Shown here piece by piece: positions 1 through 5,996 of a stretch of 7,518 nt of DNA. The stretch's first letter is position 1. Each line of letters begins with the position of its first letter. The notes beneath the pieces were generated by a model. That model saw only the letters and a list, made by a program, of their open reading frames with translations. It made no database searches and was not told the DNA's origin. Location: assembly GCA_021737205.1 (NCBI GenBank), contig JAIPEK010000107.1, positions 1 to 7,518 on the forward strand. Direction: 5' to 3'. The translations under genes were made by a program, and so were the position numbers. This DNA comes from Desulfarculaceae bacterium. GTDB taxonomy: Bacteria > Desulfobacterota > Desulfobacteria > Desulfobacterales > Desulfobacteraceae.

Positions 1-1215
1 GAAATCCGGCTGGATCCGAACATATTCAAAAACGGGCTGGCTGTCTGCATACCCGGGACCGGAGGAAGATCCGGCCTTGATCTTGCTGCGGCCCTGGGGG
101 CCGTTGCCGCCAGGCCGGAGCTGAAAATGGAAGTGCTGGCCGGAATCACGGAAAAGCAGGTGGAAAAGGCATCCGACCTGCTCCGATCCAAAAAGGTCAC
201 GGTCCATCTGTTATACGAGAAAAAGGGATTGTACATCAACACCCGGATCGTTTCCGGGCCGGATACGGCTGAATCCGTTATCGAGTCCCAGCATGACAAT
301 ATCACCAGTCTTTTGCTGAACGGCAGCCCGCCGGAAGATCCACCGGTGGCGGCCGCGGGAAAAGAAGGCGGGAAAGACGTCAGATCGGAAGATTTTGAAC
401 GGTTTTTGAAACAGCTGACGTTGAAACAGGCGGTATCCATGGTTCAAGAGTTTGACTCCGGTGACCTTTCTTTCATAAGAAAAGGCATTGAAATGAACAT
501 GGCGCTGGCTGACCACGGGCTTTCCCACAACTGCGGTCTCAGGGTGGGCAAAACCTTTGAGACCCTTGTCCGGGAGGGATTTATCAACATCGATGTTATC
601 CACAAGGCCCGGGTTTTGACCTCGGCCGCTTCAGATGCCCGGATGTCCGGGGCCTCTCTGCCGGCCATGAGTTCCGCCGGAAGTGGAAACCACGGCCTGA
701 CAGCCATTATTCCGGTGAAGGTGGTTGCCGATCACATCGGCGCCGGCGAAAAAGAACTCTGCAGGGCCGTGGGGCTCAGCCATATCATTACCGCGTGCGT
801 CAAGAGTCATACGGGGCGGCTGGCCGCCATATGCGCCTGTTCGGTGGCATCCGGCGCCGGCGCCGCAGCAGCGGTCGCCTGGCTTCTGGGGGCGTCCGAG
901 GACCGGATCGGTAGTGCAGTGGAAAATATTATCGAAGACCTTGCAGGAGTGATATGCGACGGTGCGAAAAACAGCTGCGCCATAAAGCTGGCAACCGCAT
1001 CGGGCAATGCGGTTCAGGCGGCCCTGTTTTCCCTGTATGACCTGAATGTGAAAATGACCGACGGTATCATCGGGGATACGCCGGAAAAGACCATACGGAA
1101 CATCGGGATTCTCAGCAGCGAAGGCATGATCGAAACCGACCGTACGATTTTGAAGATTATGCTTGAGAAGATTCTTTCCGGCGATGGGCGATCCCGTCCA
1201 GATGTCTCTCAATAA
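1..1215 (+). CDS. L-cysteine desulfidase / UPF0597 (CyuA-like) family protein, 5' end outside window
   Basis: The frame is open from base 1 to the TAA at 1213-1215 (404 codons). The codons before the first in-window ATG (127) still read as family-like protein (PNIFKNG, then a glycine-rich IPGTG segment), so the true start lies upstream. Members are usually about 430-440 residues, so roughly 30-40 residues are missing, including the GCTEP-type motif expected near the N-terminus. Visible family marks are NCGLRVG (Cys at 532-534), a GAGAAAA segment after a Cys-Ala-Cys (about 832-870), and CDGAK..CAIK (Cys at 955-957 and 976-978). In characterised relatives (archaeal L-cysteine desulfidase, E. 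coli CyuA/YhaM) conserved cysteines hold an Fe-S cluster, and the enzyme breaks L-cysteine into pyruvate, ammonia and sulfide in the cytosol. The resemblance to the Fe-S L-serine dehydratase alpha chain means that serine or another amino acid could be the substrate. The family call is firm; the substrate is inferred. Confidence 0.88.
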   Translation, partial: EIRLDPNIFKNGLAVCIPGTGGRSGLDLAAALGAVAARPELKMEVLAGITEKQVEKASDLLRSKKVTVHLLYEKKGLYINTRIVSGPDTAESVIESQHDNITSLLLNGSPPEDPPVAAAGKEGGKDVRSEDFERFLKQLTLKQAVSMVQEFDSGDLSFIRKGIEMNMALADHGLSHNCGLRVGKTFETLVREGFINIDVIHKARVLTSAASDARMSGASLPAMSSAGSGNHGLTAIIPVKVVADHIGAGEKELCRAVGLSHIITACVKSHTGRLAAICACSVASGAGAAAAVAWLLGASEDRIGSAVENIIEDLAGVICDGAKNSCAIKLATASGNAVQAALFSLYDLNVKMTDGIIGDTPEKTIRNIGILSSEGMIETDRTILKIMLEKILSGDGRSRPDVSQ

Positions 1216-1435
1216 GGGCCCGGATCCGGCGTTCCGGGTCAAACTGTTCCGAATGGTAATTCAGCGTCCACCACAGCTTGTTCAGTTTTTCCGGGTTGTC
1301 CTGCCACCAGGAAACGGACTCCTGAACGGCATCCGGAGTCTGAAATTCGGTATTGATTTTGAGATACAAATCATGACATTCGCTCAAAGTGACCGGTTTT
1401 AATGAGAGAACTTTTGCCGTATCCGGATTGATCAT
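1157..1435 (-). CDS. Hypothetical protein, 92 aa, overlapping the desulfidase gene tail to tail
   Basis: I do not recognise a family. The protein is hydrophilic and probably cytosolic, with no signal peptide or membrane segment. It has tryptophan pairs (SVSWWQ and KLWWTLNY) in the middle and an Arg/Glu-rich, probably helical C-terminus (RRIRALIERHLDG, then a charged tail). It is preferred over the plus-strand reading of the same DNA because a strong Shine-Dalgarno sequence (AAAGGAGG, 1447-1440 read on the minus strand) stands four bases before the ATG at 1435-1433, and a promoter-like element lies upstream. Its last 19 codons and stop lie antisense to the end of the desulfidase gene (59-base overlap). 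It is transcribed divergently from cobU. Nothing in it suggests a cobamide role. Confidence 0.62.
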   Translation of the reverse strand: MINPDTAKVLSLKPVTLSECHDLYLKINTEFQTPDAVQESVSWWQDNPEKLNKLWWTLNYHSEQFDPERRIRALIERHLDGIAHRRKESSQA

Positions 1436-1439
1436 CGCC

Positions 1440-1447
1440 CCTCCTTT
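1440..1447 (-). promoter_or_regulatory. Strong ribosome-binding site for the 92-aa minus-strand gene
   Basis: On the minus strand the bases read AAAGGAGG, a near-complete match to the anti-16S sequence, followed by four bases and then the ATG at 1435. The site fixes both the strand and the start of the small gene. It is the strongest ribosome-binding site in the left half of the window, although the spacer is slightly short. Confidence 0.6.
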
Positions 1448-1467
1448 CCTTCCAATTCTCTGCAGGT

Positions 1468-1496
1468 TTGCTCCGTTGTTGTAAAAGAATTATAAT
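1468..1496 (+). promoter_or_regulatory. Candidate sigma70-type promoter for the cobU-cbiR operon
   Basis: A perfect TATAAT lies at 1491-1496, 17 bases downstream of TTGCTC (1468-1473), which keeps the TTG of the -35 consensus but is otherwise weak. Transcription would start near 1503, leaving a leader of about 100 bases before cobU. The -10 is part of the self-complementary ATTATAAT (1489-1496), so the same bases can serve the divergent gene. The leader holds a T-rich stretch (1524-1537) and a small hairpin, TCCGG-AATA-CCGGA (1546-1559). No cobalamin-riboswitch core is visible. Confidence 0.4.
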
Positions 1497-1515
1497 AGAA
1501 AAGTATCTTTGTAAA
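1489..1515 (-). promoter_or_regulatory. Candidate sigma70-type promoter for the 92-aa minus-strand gene
   Basis: Read on the minus strand, TTTACA (1515-1510) is followed after 15 bases by TATAAT (1494-1489), a perfect -10. The spacer is two bases shorter than ideal. Transcription would begin near 1482, giving a leader of roughly 45 bases that contains the strong ribosome-binding site. The -35 overlaps a small inverted repeat (TCTTT-GT-AAAGA, 1506-1517) that could be a regulator site. This is inference from motifs only. Confidence 0.35.
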
Positions 1516-1606
1516 GAGAAGACGTTTTTTTCTTTTTGTGTTGCGTCCGGAATACCGGATGTAATAAAAGAATGTATTTACGGATTTTCATGAGGACGAA
1601 AGGGCA

Positions 1607-2131
1607 ATGAAAGGGTCGAGCACATTTGTTACAGGCGGGTGCAGGAGCGGGAAAAGCGGGTATGCACTGGCCAGGGCCGGCAGCATCAAAGGGGAAAACC
1701 GGATTTTTCTGGCAACGTCCGTGCCTTCGGATTCGGAAATGGAAGAGCGTGTCAAAGCCCACAGAGAGGAACGGGGCGAGGCATGGTCTACAGTGGAAGA
1801 GCCCGAAGCGGTCAGCGAACGTATTGAAGAGCTCAAAGAGCGGGCCGACGTGATTCTTGTGGACTGTCTAACCCTCTGGATTTCCAATCTGTTGTGCGGC
1901 GGTACGGATGAACACCGGATAAAGGGCCGGGTGGAACAGCTTCAGACTGCCCTTGGCCGCCCCGGATGTCCTGTTTTTCTGGTGTCAAACGAGGTGGGAT
2001 GCGGGGTTGTCCCGGAAAACCGCCTTTCCAGGATTTTCCGGGATCTTGCCGGATACGCCAACCAGCAAACGGCCAAAACCGCGGATCATGTCGTCTGGAT
2101 GGTCTCCGGTATTCCTGTCAACATTAAATAG
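1607..2131 (+). CDS. cobU: Adenosylcobinamide kinase / adenosylcobinamide-phosphate guanylyltransferase (CobU/CobP)
   Basis: This bifunctional enzyme phosphorylates adenosylcobinamide and then transfers GMP from GTP to give adenosylcobinamide-GDP, the activated acceptor for CobS. Its 174 residues match the usual family length. The P-loop GGCRSGKS sits at residues 10-17. The ATSVPSD.EMEERV segment leads to AHREERGEAW, whose His52 corresponds to the guanylylated histidine of characterised CobU. VDCLTLWISNLL (85-96) is the Walker-B-like region, followed by VSNEVGCGVVP (126-136), RIFRDLAGYANQ (142-153) and the C-terminal SGIP..IK. All diagnostic motifs are intact. The ATG at 1607 has GAGGA ten bases upstream and leaves only six residues before the first strand of the P-loop fold. 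It is the first gene of the operon; 61 bases separate it from the radical SAM gene. The protein acts in the cytosol. Confidence 0.95.
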   Translation: MKGSSTFVTGGCRSGKSGYALARAGSIKGENRIFLATSVPSDSEMEERVKAHREERGEAWSTVEEPEAVSERIEELKERADVILVDCLTLWISNLLCGGTDEHRIKGRVEQLQTALGRPGCPVFLVSNEVGCGVVPENRLSRIFRDLAGYANQQTAKTADHVVWMVSGIPVNIK

Positions 2132-2192
2132 GAAACTGCCATGGAACGGATCAGGCAAGGAAAACACGGAAAACGGAAAAAGGACGTACATC

Positions 2193-3140
2193 ATGTATAA
2201 ATATCTTTTCGGCCCAGTACCTTCCAGAAGGCTGGGGATTTCTCTGGGTGTGGATCTGGTATACCATAAAGTGTGTTCCCTTGACTGTGTTTATTGCGAG
2301 TGCGGACGGACCACGCAGCTGACCGGGCAGCGGGCTGAGTACGTACCGGTGGAGGAAGTGAAGCAGGAGCTTGACCGGTATTTTTCATCCAGCCCGGACC
2401 CCGATTACATCACTTTCTCCGGGTCGGGCGAACCCACGCTGCACAGCGGGATCGGCACGGTGATCGATTTTATCAGGGAGCGCAAACAGGAGGTTTCCGT
2501 GGCCGTTCTGACCAACGGTACCCTGCTGAGTCTCAAAGAAGTGCGGCAGGAACTGATGAATGCCGACCTGATCATTCCCTCTCTGGATGCGGCGGATGCC
2601 GAAATCTTCCGGAAGATCAACCGGCCCTGTGATTCCCTCGATATCCGGGACTATATCGAGGGAATCCGGGCCATGAAGGCGGAATTTTCAGGAAAACTGT
2701 GGCTTGAAATCCTGATCCTGCCCGGCTACAACGACACGGAAGAAGGGCTTTTAAAGCTCAAGGAGGCGGCCGGACGGATCCAGCCGGACAAAATCCAGCT
2801 GAACACCCTGGACAGGCCGGGAACCCGGGATTCTCTCACAGCGGCCCCCCCGGAACGGCTCAAGGAAATCGCCGCCTTTTTCGAATTCGACAATATGGAA
2901 ATCATTGCCGCTTACCAGGGGAAAGACGGCGAAAAAGATCTCAGGGAGGACATGGCGGACTCCATACTCGAGACTGTACAAAGGCGGCCCTGCACGCTCG
3001 AAGATCTGTCTAATATTCTCGGAGCGCGGCCGGCTGAGATTTCCAAGTTCCTCTCGGATCTGGAAAACCGGGGAATGATTACCGTGCTGCACCAGGAAAG
3101 AGGGATTTTTTATAAAGCCTCCGGGACGGGGGAGCGGTAA
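2193..3140 (+). CDS. Radical SAM protein with C-terminal winged-helix-like domain, function unknown
   Basis: The radical SAM core carries C28-x3-C32-x2-C35 (CSLDCVYC), the three cysteines that hold the SAM-binding 4Fe-4S cluster. Two further residues on is Cys37. Other marks are the N-terminal FGPVPSRRLGISLGVDL block, FSGSGEPTLHSG (75-86, the GGE-like SAM-contact strand), LTNGTLL (106-112), a conserved-looking PSLDAAD..IFRKINRP (129-145) and QLNTLDRPGTRDS (202-214). It resembles the broad COG0731 group of small radical SAM proteins distantly related to the wyosine-base enzyme TYW1, but its reaction is unknown to me. Residues about 252-310 (ILETV..RPCTLEDLSNILG..PAEISKFLSDLENRGMI) look like a winged helix, which could bind nucleic acid or a partner protein. 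The start at 2193 is chosen over an in-frame upstream extension that would run through cobU; AGGA lies eight bases before it. It ends seven bases before cobS. Its place between cobU and cobS suggests, but does not prove, a cobamide-related role. Confidence 0.87.
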   Translation: MYKYLFGPVPSRRLGISLGVDLVYHKVCSLDCVYCECGRTTQLTGQRAEYVPVEEVKQELDRYFSSSPDPDYITFSGSGEPTLHSGIGTVIDFIRERKQEVSVAVLTNGTLLSLKEVRQELMNADLIIPSLDAADAEIFRKINRPCDSLDIRDYIEGIRAMKAEFSGKLWLEILILPGYNDTEEGLLKLKEAAGRIQPDKIQLNTLDRPGTRDSLTAAPPERLKEIAAFFEFDNMEIIAAYQGKDGEKDLREDMADSILETVQRRPCTLEDLSNILGARPAEISKFLSDLENRGMITVLHQERGIFYKASGTGER

Positions 3141-3147
3141 TCCTGCA

Positions 3148-3948
3148 ATGGCAACCTTGAAAAATGAAAACGGCCCCCGGGGAAAAACGTGTGCGCCTGC
3201 CGCTTCATGGAACGATTTTCGATCCGCCGTGCAGTTTATCACCATTCTGCCGGCAGGCAGGGAGGCCGGGTTTTCAGCATCCGGGATGATCCGTTTTTTT
3301 CCGGTTGTGGGGCTTGTTATAGGTATCCTGCTGATCCTTGTGGACCGGTGCGCTTCTCTTTTCTGGGGGCCGGGAACGGCCGCGCTTTTGGACACCGTGT
3401 TTCTGGCGGCGGTGACCGGGGCGTTTCATCTGGATGGCCTGGGGGACACGGCTGACGGGTTGTTCAGCCATCGGAGCAGAGAAAGGGCCCTTGAAATCAT
3501 GAAGGACAGCCGGACCGGCATGATGGGACTGGTGGCGGTGATCTGTATCCTGGCGTTGAAAACGGCCGGGATTTATTCGGTCAAAACAACCCACCCGCCC
3601 CATGCAGTCATGCTGTTTCTGTTGATTATTCCCGCATATGCCCGGACGGCAATGCTGTTCGGTTTCCGTTCCCTGCCTTACGGCAGGCCCTCGGGCACGG
3701 GACGGGATTTTTTCGAACGGCCGATGAAAGCCATGGATTTTGTATGGTTTGCAATCCCTTTGCTGTTGTCCGTTTTTGCCGGGGCCTGGTTTGTCCTGTT
3801 CAATGCGGCTTTCTGTGCCACGGTTTTTCTGGTGCTGCTTTTTTACAAAAAGAAAATGGGATGCATTACCGGCGACATGCTCGGTGCCATGACGGAAATC
3901 ACCGAGGCGGTTCTGTTTCTTTTTGCCGGAGCGGGGATATTCTCATGA
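3148..3948 (+). CDS. cobS: Adenosylcobinamide-GDP ribazoletransferase (cobalamin synthase)
   Basis: This integral membrane enzyme joins adenosylcobinamide-GDP, made by CobU, to an alpha-riboside or its 5'-phosphate carrying the lower ligand, and releases GMP. The signature HLDGLGDTADGLF (94-106) is intact, followed by a charged stretch and KDSRTGMMG (119-127), the acidic/arginine motifs that bind the nucleotide and metal in this family. GCITGDMLGAMTEITE (238-253) is the conserved C-terminal motif. Several hydrophobic segments (about 52-67, 78-92, 125-143, 153-171, 198-232 and 254-264) fit the usual multi-span topology. At 266 residues it is slightly longer than many homologues because of a polar leader of about 20 residues before WNDFRSAVQFITILP. 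A start closer to residue 20 is not excluded, and the ribosome-binding site for the ATG at 3148 is weak. Its stop overlaps the next start as ATGA. Confidence 0.94.
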   Translation: MATLKNENGPRGKTCAPAASWNDFRSAVQFITILPAGREAGFSASGMIRFFPVVGLVIGILLILVDRCASLFWGPGTAALLDTVFLAAVTGAFHLDGLGDTADGLFSHRSRERALEIMKDSRTGMMGLVAVICILALKTAGIYSVKTTHPPHAVMLFLLIIPAYARTAMLFGFRSLPYGRPSGTGRDFFERPMKAMDFVWFAIPLLLSVFAGAWFVLFNAAFCATVFLVLLFYKKKMGCITGDMLGAMTEITEAVLFLFAGAGIFS

Positions 3949-5036
3949 TCACAGGTCACGGCGGCAATGTCGAATTTCTGGCCGGGCAGCTCGGGTGTGC
4001 CGTAAACGAGATCGCGGACATGAGCAGCAATCTCAATCCCCTGGGCCCGCCGGACGGGTTTGAAAAATTTCTTGCTGATCACCTCCGTTCTCTGGAAAGG
4101 CTGCCCGAGGCGGATGCTTCTACCCTGACCCACACTTTCTGCGGAAAACGGGATATTGATCCGGAAACTACGATCGCCGCAAACGGCACCACCTGGTTCA
4201 TCTATACCCTGCCCCTGGCCCTGGCATCCGAAAAAGTTCTTATTTCAGGCCCCACCTACTCGGATTACAGGGACGGCTGCATAAGCCTGGGTATATCCCC
4301 CTCTTTTTTGACGGCGGACACGGATGCGGATTTTTGCCCCGACCTTTCCCTCATATCCCGCAAGGCAGGTGAATTCGACACGGTGTTTCTCTGCAATCCC
4401 AACAATCCGACAGGATCGTTTCTTTCCAAAAACGAGCTCGTTGAGGTGGTCAAGCAACATCCCGACACCATGTTCGTGCTTGATGAATCCTATCTCCCGT
4501 TCGTCCCGAATGCGGAAAAGCACTCTCTTGTTCCACGGACCGATTGTAAAAATCTGATCGTTCTGTCCTCCATGTCCAAGATTTTCACCGTTCCGGGCAT
4601 GCGGATCGGGTTTCTCACCGCCCATCCGGATACCGTTGAAAAAGTCATGAGATTCTACCAGCCCTGGTCGGTGAACGCCCTTGCGCAAAAGGCCGGGATT
4701 TACCTGCTTGAAACCCATTCGGATGATTCCCCGTTTCTGGTTCGAACAAGGAAATTCATTCAGGAGGAAAGGGAGCTTTTCCGTAAGAACCTGGAAAACG
4801 TGTCCGGAATCCGCCTTTTCCCTTCGGCGGCCTCTTTTCTGCTGGCCCGGGTTACCTGCGGCCTGACGGCCGAACAGGTGTGCCAGCGTGTCGGGCGAAA
4901 CAAAATCCTGATCCGGAACTGCTCGAACTTCCGCGGGCTCGGTGATGGTAAGTTTGTCCGTTTCTCGCTGAAAGATCACCGGCTCAACCTGAAACTCGCG
5001 GACATCCTCCGTTCCGAGCTCACCCATGCCCTCTGA
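3945..5036 (+). CDS. cobD: Threonine-phosphate decarboxylase-like PLP enzyme (CobD, aminotransferase fold I)
   Basis: The family decarboxylates L-threonine O-3-phosphate to (R)-1-amino-2-propanol phosphate, the linker later attached by CbiB. It closely resembles histidinol-phosphate aminotransferase, but the N-terminal GHGGN (4-8) and the SSNLNPLGPP block (27-36) are typical of CobD/CobC, and the cobamide operon settles the choice. Visible cofactor residues are NPNNPTG (151-157), DESY (Asp180, Tyr183), SSMSK with Schiff-base Lys212, and GMRIG (Arg220). Near the C-terminus GKFVRFSLK holds the probable carboxylate-binding Arg. The 363 residues match the family length. The position normally occupied by YPDP reads LPEAD (53-57), so the cofactor-contacting tyrosine found in many relatives is a leucine; this may mark a subfamily. 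The start at 3945 overlaps the cobS stop (ATGA) and has GGGGA seven bases upstream. Longer in-frame readings lie inside cobS and are rejected. Confidence 0.85.
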   Translation: MITGHGGNVEFLAGQLGCAVNEIADMSSNLNPLGPPDGFEKFLADHLRSLERLPEADASTLTHTFCGKRDIDPETTIAANGTTWFIYTLPLALASEKVLISGPTYSDYRDGCISLGISPSFLTADTDADFCPDLSLISRKAGEFDTVFLCNPNNPTGSFLSKNELVEVVKQHPDTMFVLDESYLPFVPNAEKHSLVPRTDCKNLIVLSSMSKIFTVPGMRIGFLTAHPDTVEKVMRFYQPWSVNALAQKAGIYLLETHSDDSPFLVRTRKFIQEERELFRKNLENVSGIRLFPSAASFLLARVTCGLTAEQVCQRVGRNKILIRNCSNFRGLGDGKFVRFSLKDHRLNLKLADILRSELTHAL

Positions 5037-5982
5037 TCTTTTCCCCTTTATTCTCTTTTCGGCATTCGTGCTGGACTTTTTTTTTAAGGATCCGCCGAAC
5101 CGTTTCCACCCGGTGGTATACATGGGCTACGCAGTCAGTATCCTGGAAAAACGGTTCCGGAAACTTTTTCTTCCGGAGGGGCTCCAGGGGGTCATTCTCG
5201 CGGTTCTCCTGATCGTGGGAGTCTGGCTCCTGTTTTATGTACTCCTTCGAGTGTGTTATGAGGTTGGACCGATTTGGGGGAATACGGCATCCGTTATCAC
5301 CCTGTATTTTGCGTTTTCCGCAGCCGGGCTGAAGAAAGCGGCTGCCGATGTGAGATATGCCCTTGAAACAGGGGATATCGGGAAAGGTCGAAAAATGGTG
5401 CAGAGGATCGTGGGGCGGCAAACCGAGCAGCTGGATAAATCCGGTATCGCCGGGGCTGCTGTTGAAAGTGTAGCGGAAAATTTCGTGGACGGGTTTCTCT
5501 CTCCTCTTTTTTTTGCCGCCCTGGGCGGACCTGCGCTTGCCATGGCCTACAAGATGGTCAACACACTCGACTCCATGATCGGATACAGAAACGATACCTA
5601 TATCCGGTTCGGAAAAGCTGCCGCCCGGATTGATGATGCAGCCAATTTTATCCCGGCAAGGATTTCCGTTGTGGTTATCGCGCTTGCCTCAACCCTGCTT
5701 TCCGGTGCAAAAGCAGGGTTGCGCTCCGTTCAAACTGCCGTCACACAGGGACGTCTTCAAAAGAGCCCCAACGCGGGATACCCTGAGGCCGCGTTCGCAG
5801 GCGCACTTGAAATTCGGCTGGCGGGACCTGCCGAGTATCACGGCATCCTTGTGGAAAAGCCGTATATAGGAGTGGATTTTCCTCCTCCAGGACCCGGAGA
5901 CGTAAAACGCGCCTGCGATCTGATGATGCTCTCCTCTTTTGTATCGGCTCTGTTTTTTTCTTTTTTCGTGCTTTTTGTATAA
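5026..5982 (+). CDS. cbiB: Adenosylcobinamide-phosphate synthase (CbiB)
   Basis: This membrane enzyme attaches aminopropanol phosphate (or free aminopropanol) to the propionate side chain of adenosylcobyric acid, giving adenosylcobinamide phosphate for CobU. Family marks are LDFFFKDPPNRFHPVVYMG (16-34, the LD..xGDP..HPV block with Lys in place of the usual Gly), AAVESVAENFVDGFLSPLFF (144-163), MAYKMVNTLDSMIGYRND (173-190), RIDDAANFIPAR (201-212), SPNAGYPEAAFAGALEIRLAG (247-267) and YHGILVEKPYIG (271-282). Hydrophobic spans lie near 5-19, 54-78, 86-101, 157-175, 211-226 and 301-318. The 318 residues are normal for CbiB. Its ATG lies inside the end of cobD (11-base overlap) without a clear ribosome-binding site, so translation is probably coupled to cobD. 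Its TAA overlaps the ribosome-binding site of cbiR. Confidence 0.94.
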   Translation: MPSDLFPFILFSAFVLDFFFKDPPNRFHPVVYMGYAVSILEKRFRKLFLPEGLQGVILAVLLIVGVWLLFYVLLRVCYEVGPIWGNTASVITLYFAFSAAGLKKAAADVRYALETGDIGKGRKMVQRIVGRQTEQLDKSGIAGAAVESVAENFVDGFLSPLFFAALGGPALAMAYKMVNTLDSMIGYRNDTYIRFGKAAARIDDAANFIPARISVVVIALASTLLSGAKAGLRSVQTAVTQGRLQKSPNAGYPEAAFAGALEIRLAGPAEYHGILVEKPYIGVDFPPPGPGDVKRACDLMMLSSFVSALFFSFFVLFV

Positions 5983-5996
5983 GGAGATAAATTCAA

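Noticed and set aside
1163..1402. Plus-strand 79-codon frame opposite the 92-aa gene.
   Set aside because: It starts inside the desulfidase gene without a ribosome-binding site, and its protein looks like a complement shadow. The minus-strand frame has a far stronger translation signal.
1546..1559. TCCGG-AATA-CCGGA hairpin as a terminator or riboswitch part.
   Set aside because: The stem is five pairs and the T tract lies before it rather than after it on the plus strand. On the minus strand the following bases are A-rich.
1590..1604. TGAGGACGAAA resembles the stem-II/GAAA side of a hammerhead ribozyme just upstream of cobU.
   Set aside because: The required CUGAUGA core on the other side of the stem is absent (the sequence there reads CGGATTTTC), and no stem I/III with a cleavage site is visible.
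1953..2192. Longer in-frame N-terminal extension of the radical SAM gene overlapping cobU.
   Set aside because: The extension reads cobU in another frame and gives no family-like sequence. MYKYLFGPVPSRRLG at 2193 is the expected N-terminus and has a ribosome-binding site.
3744..3944. Longer in-frame start of the cobD frame inside cobS.
   Set aside because: The translated segment is Cys/His-rich out-of-frame cobS. The ATGA overlap at 3945 and the GHGGN motif fix the start.
4245..5123. Long minus-strand open frame opposite cobD.
   Set aside because: It is antisense to a gene with complete catalytic motifs. Its composition is that of a complement shadow, and it has no recognisable domain.
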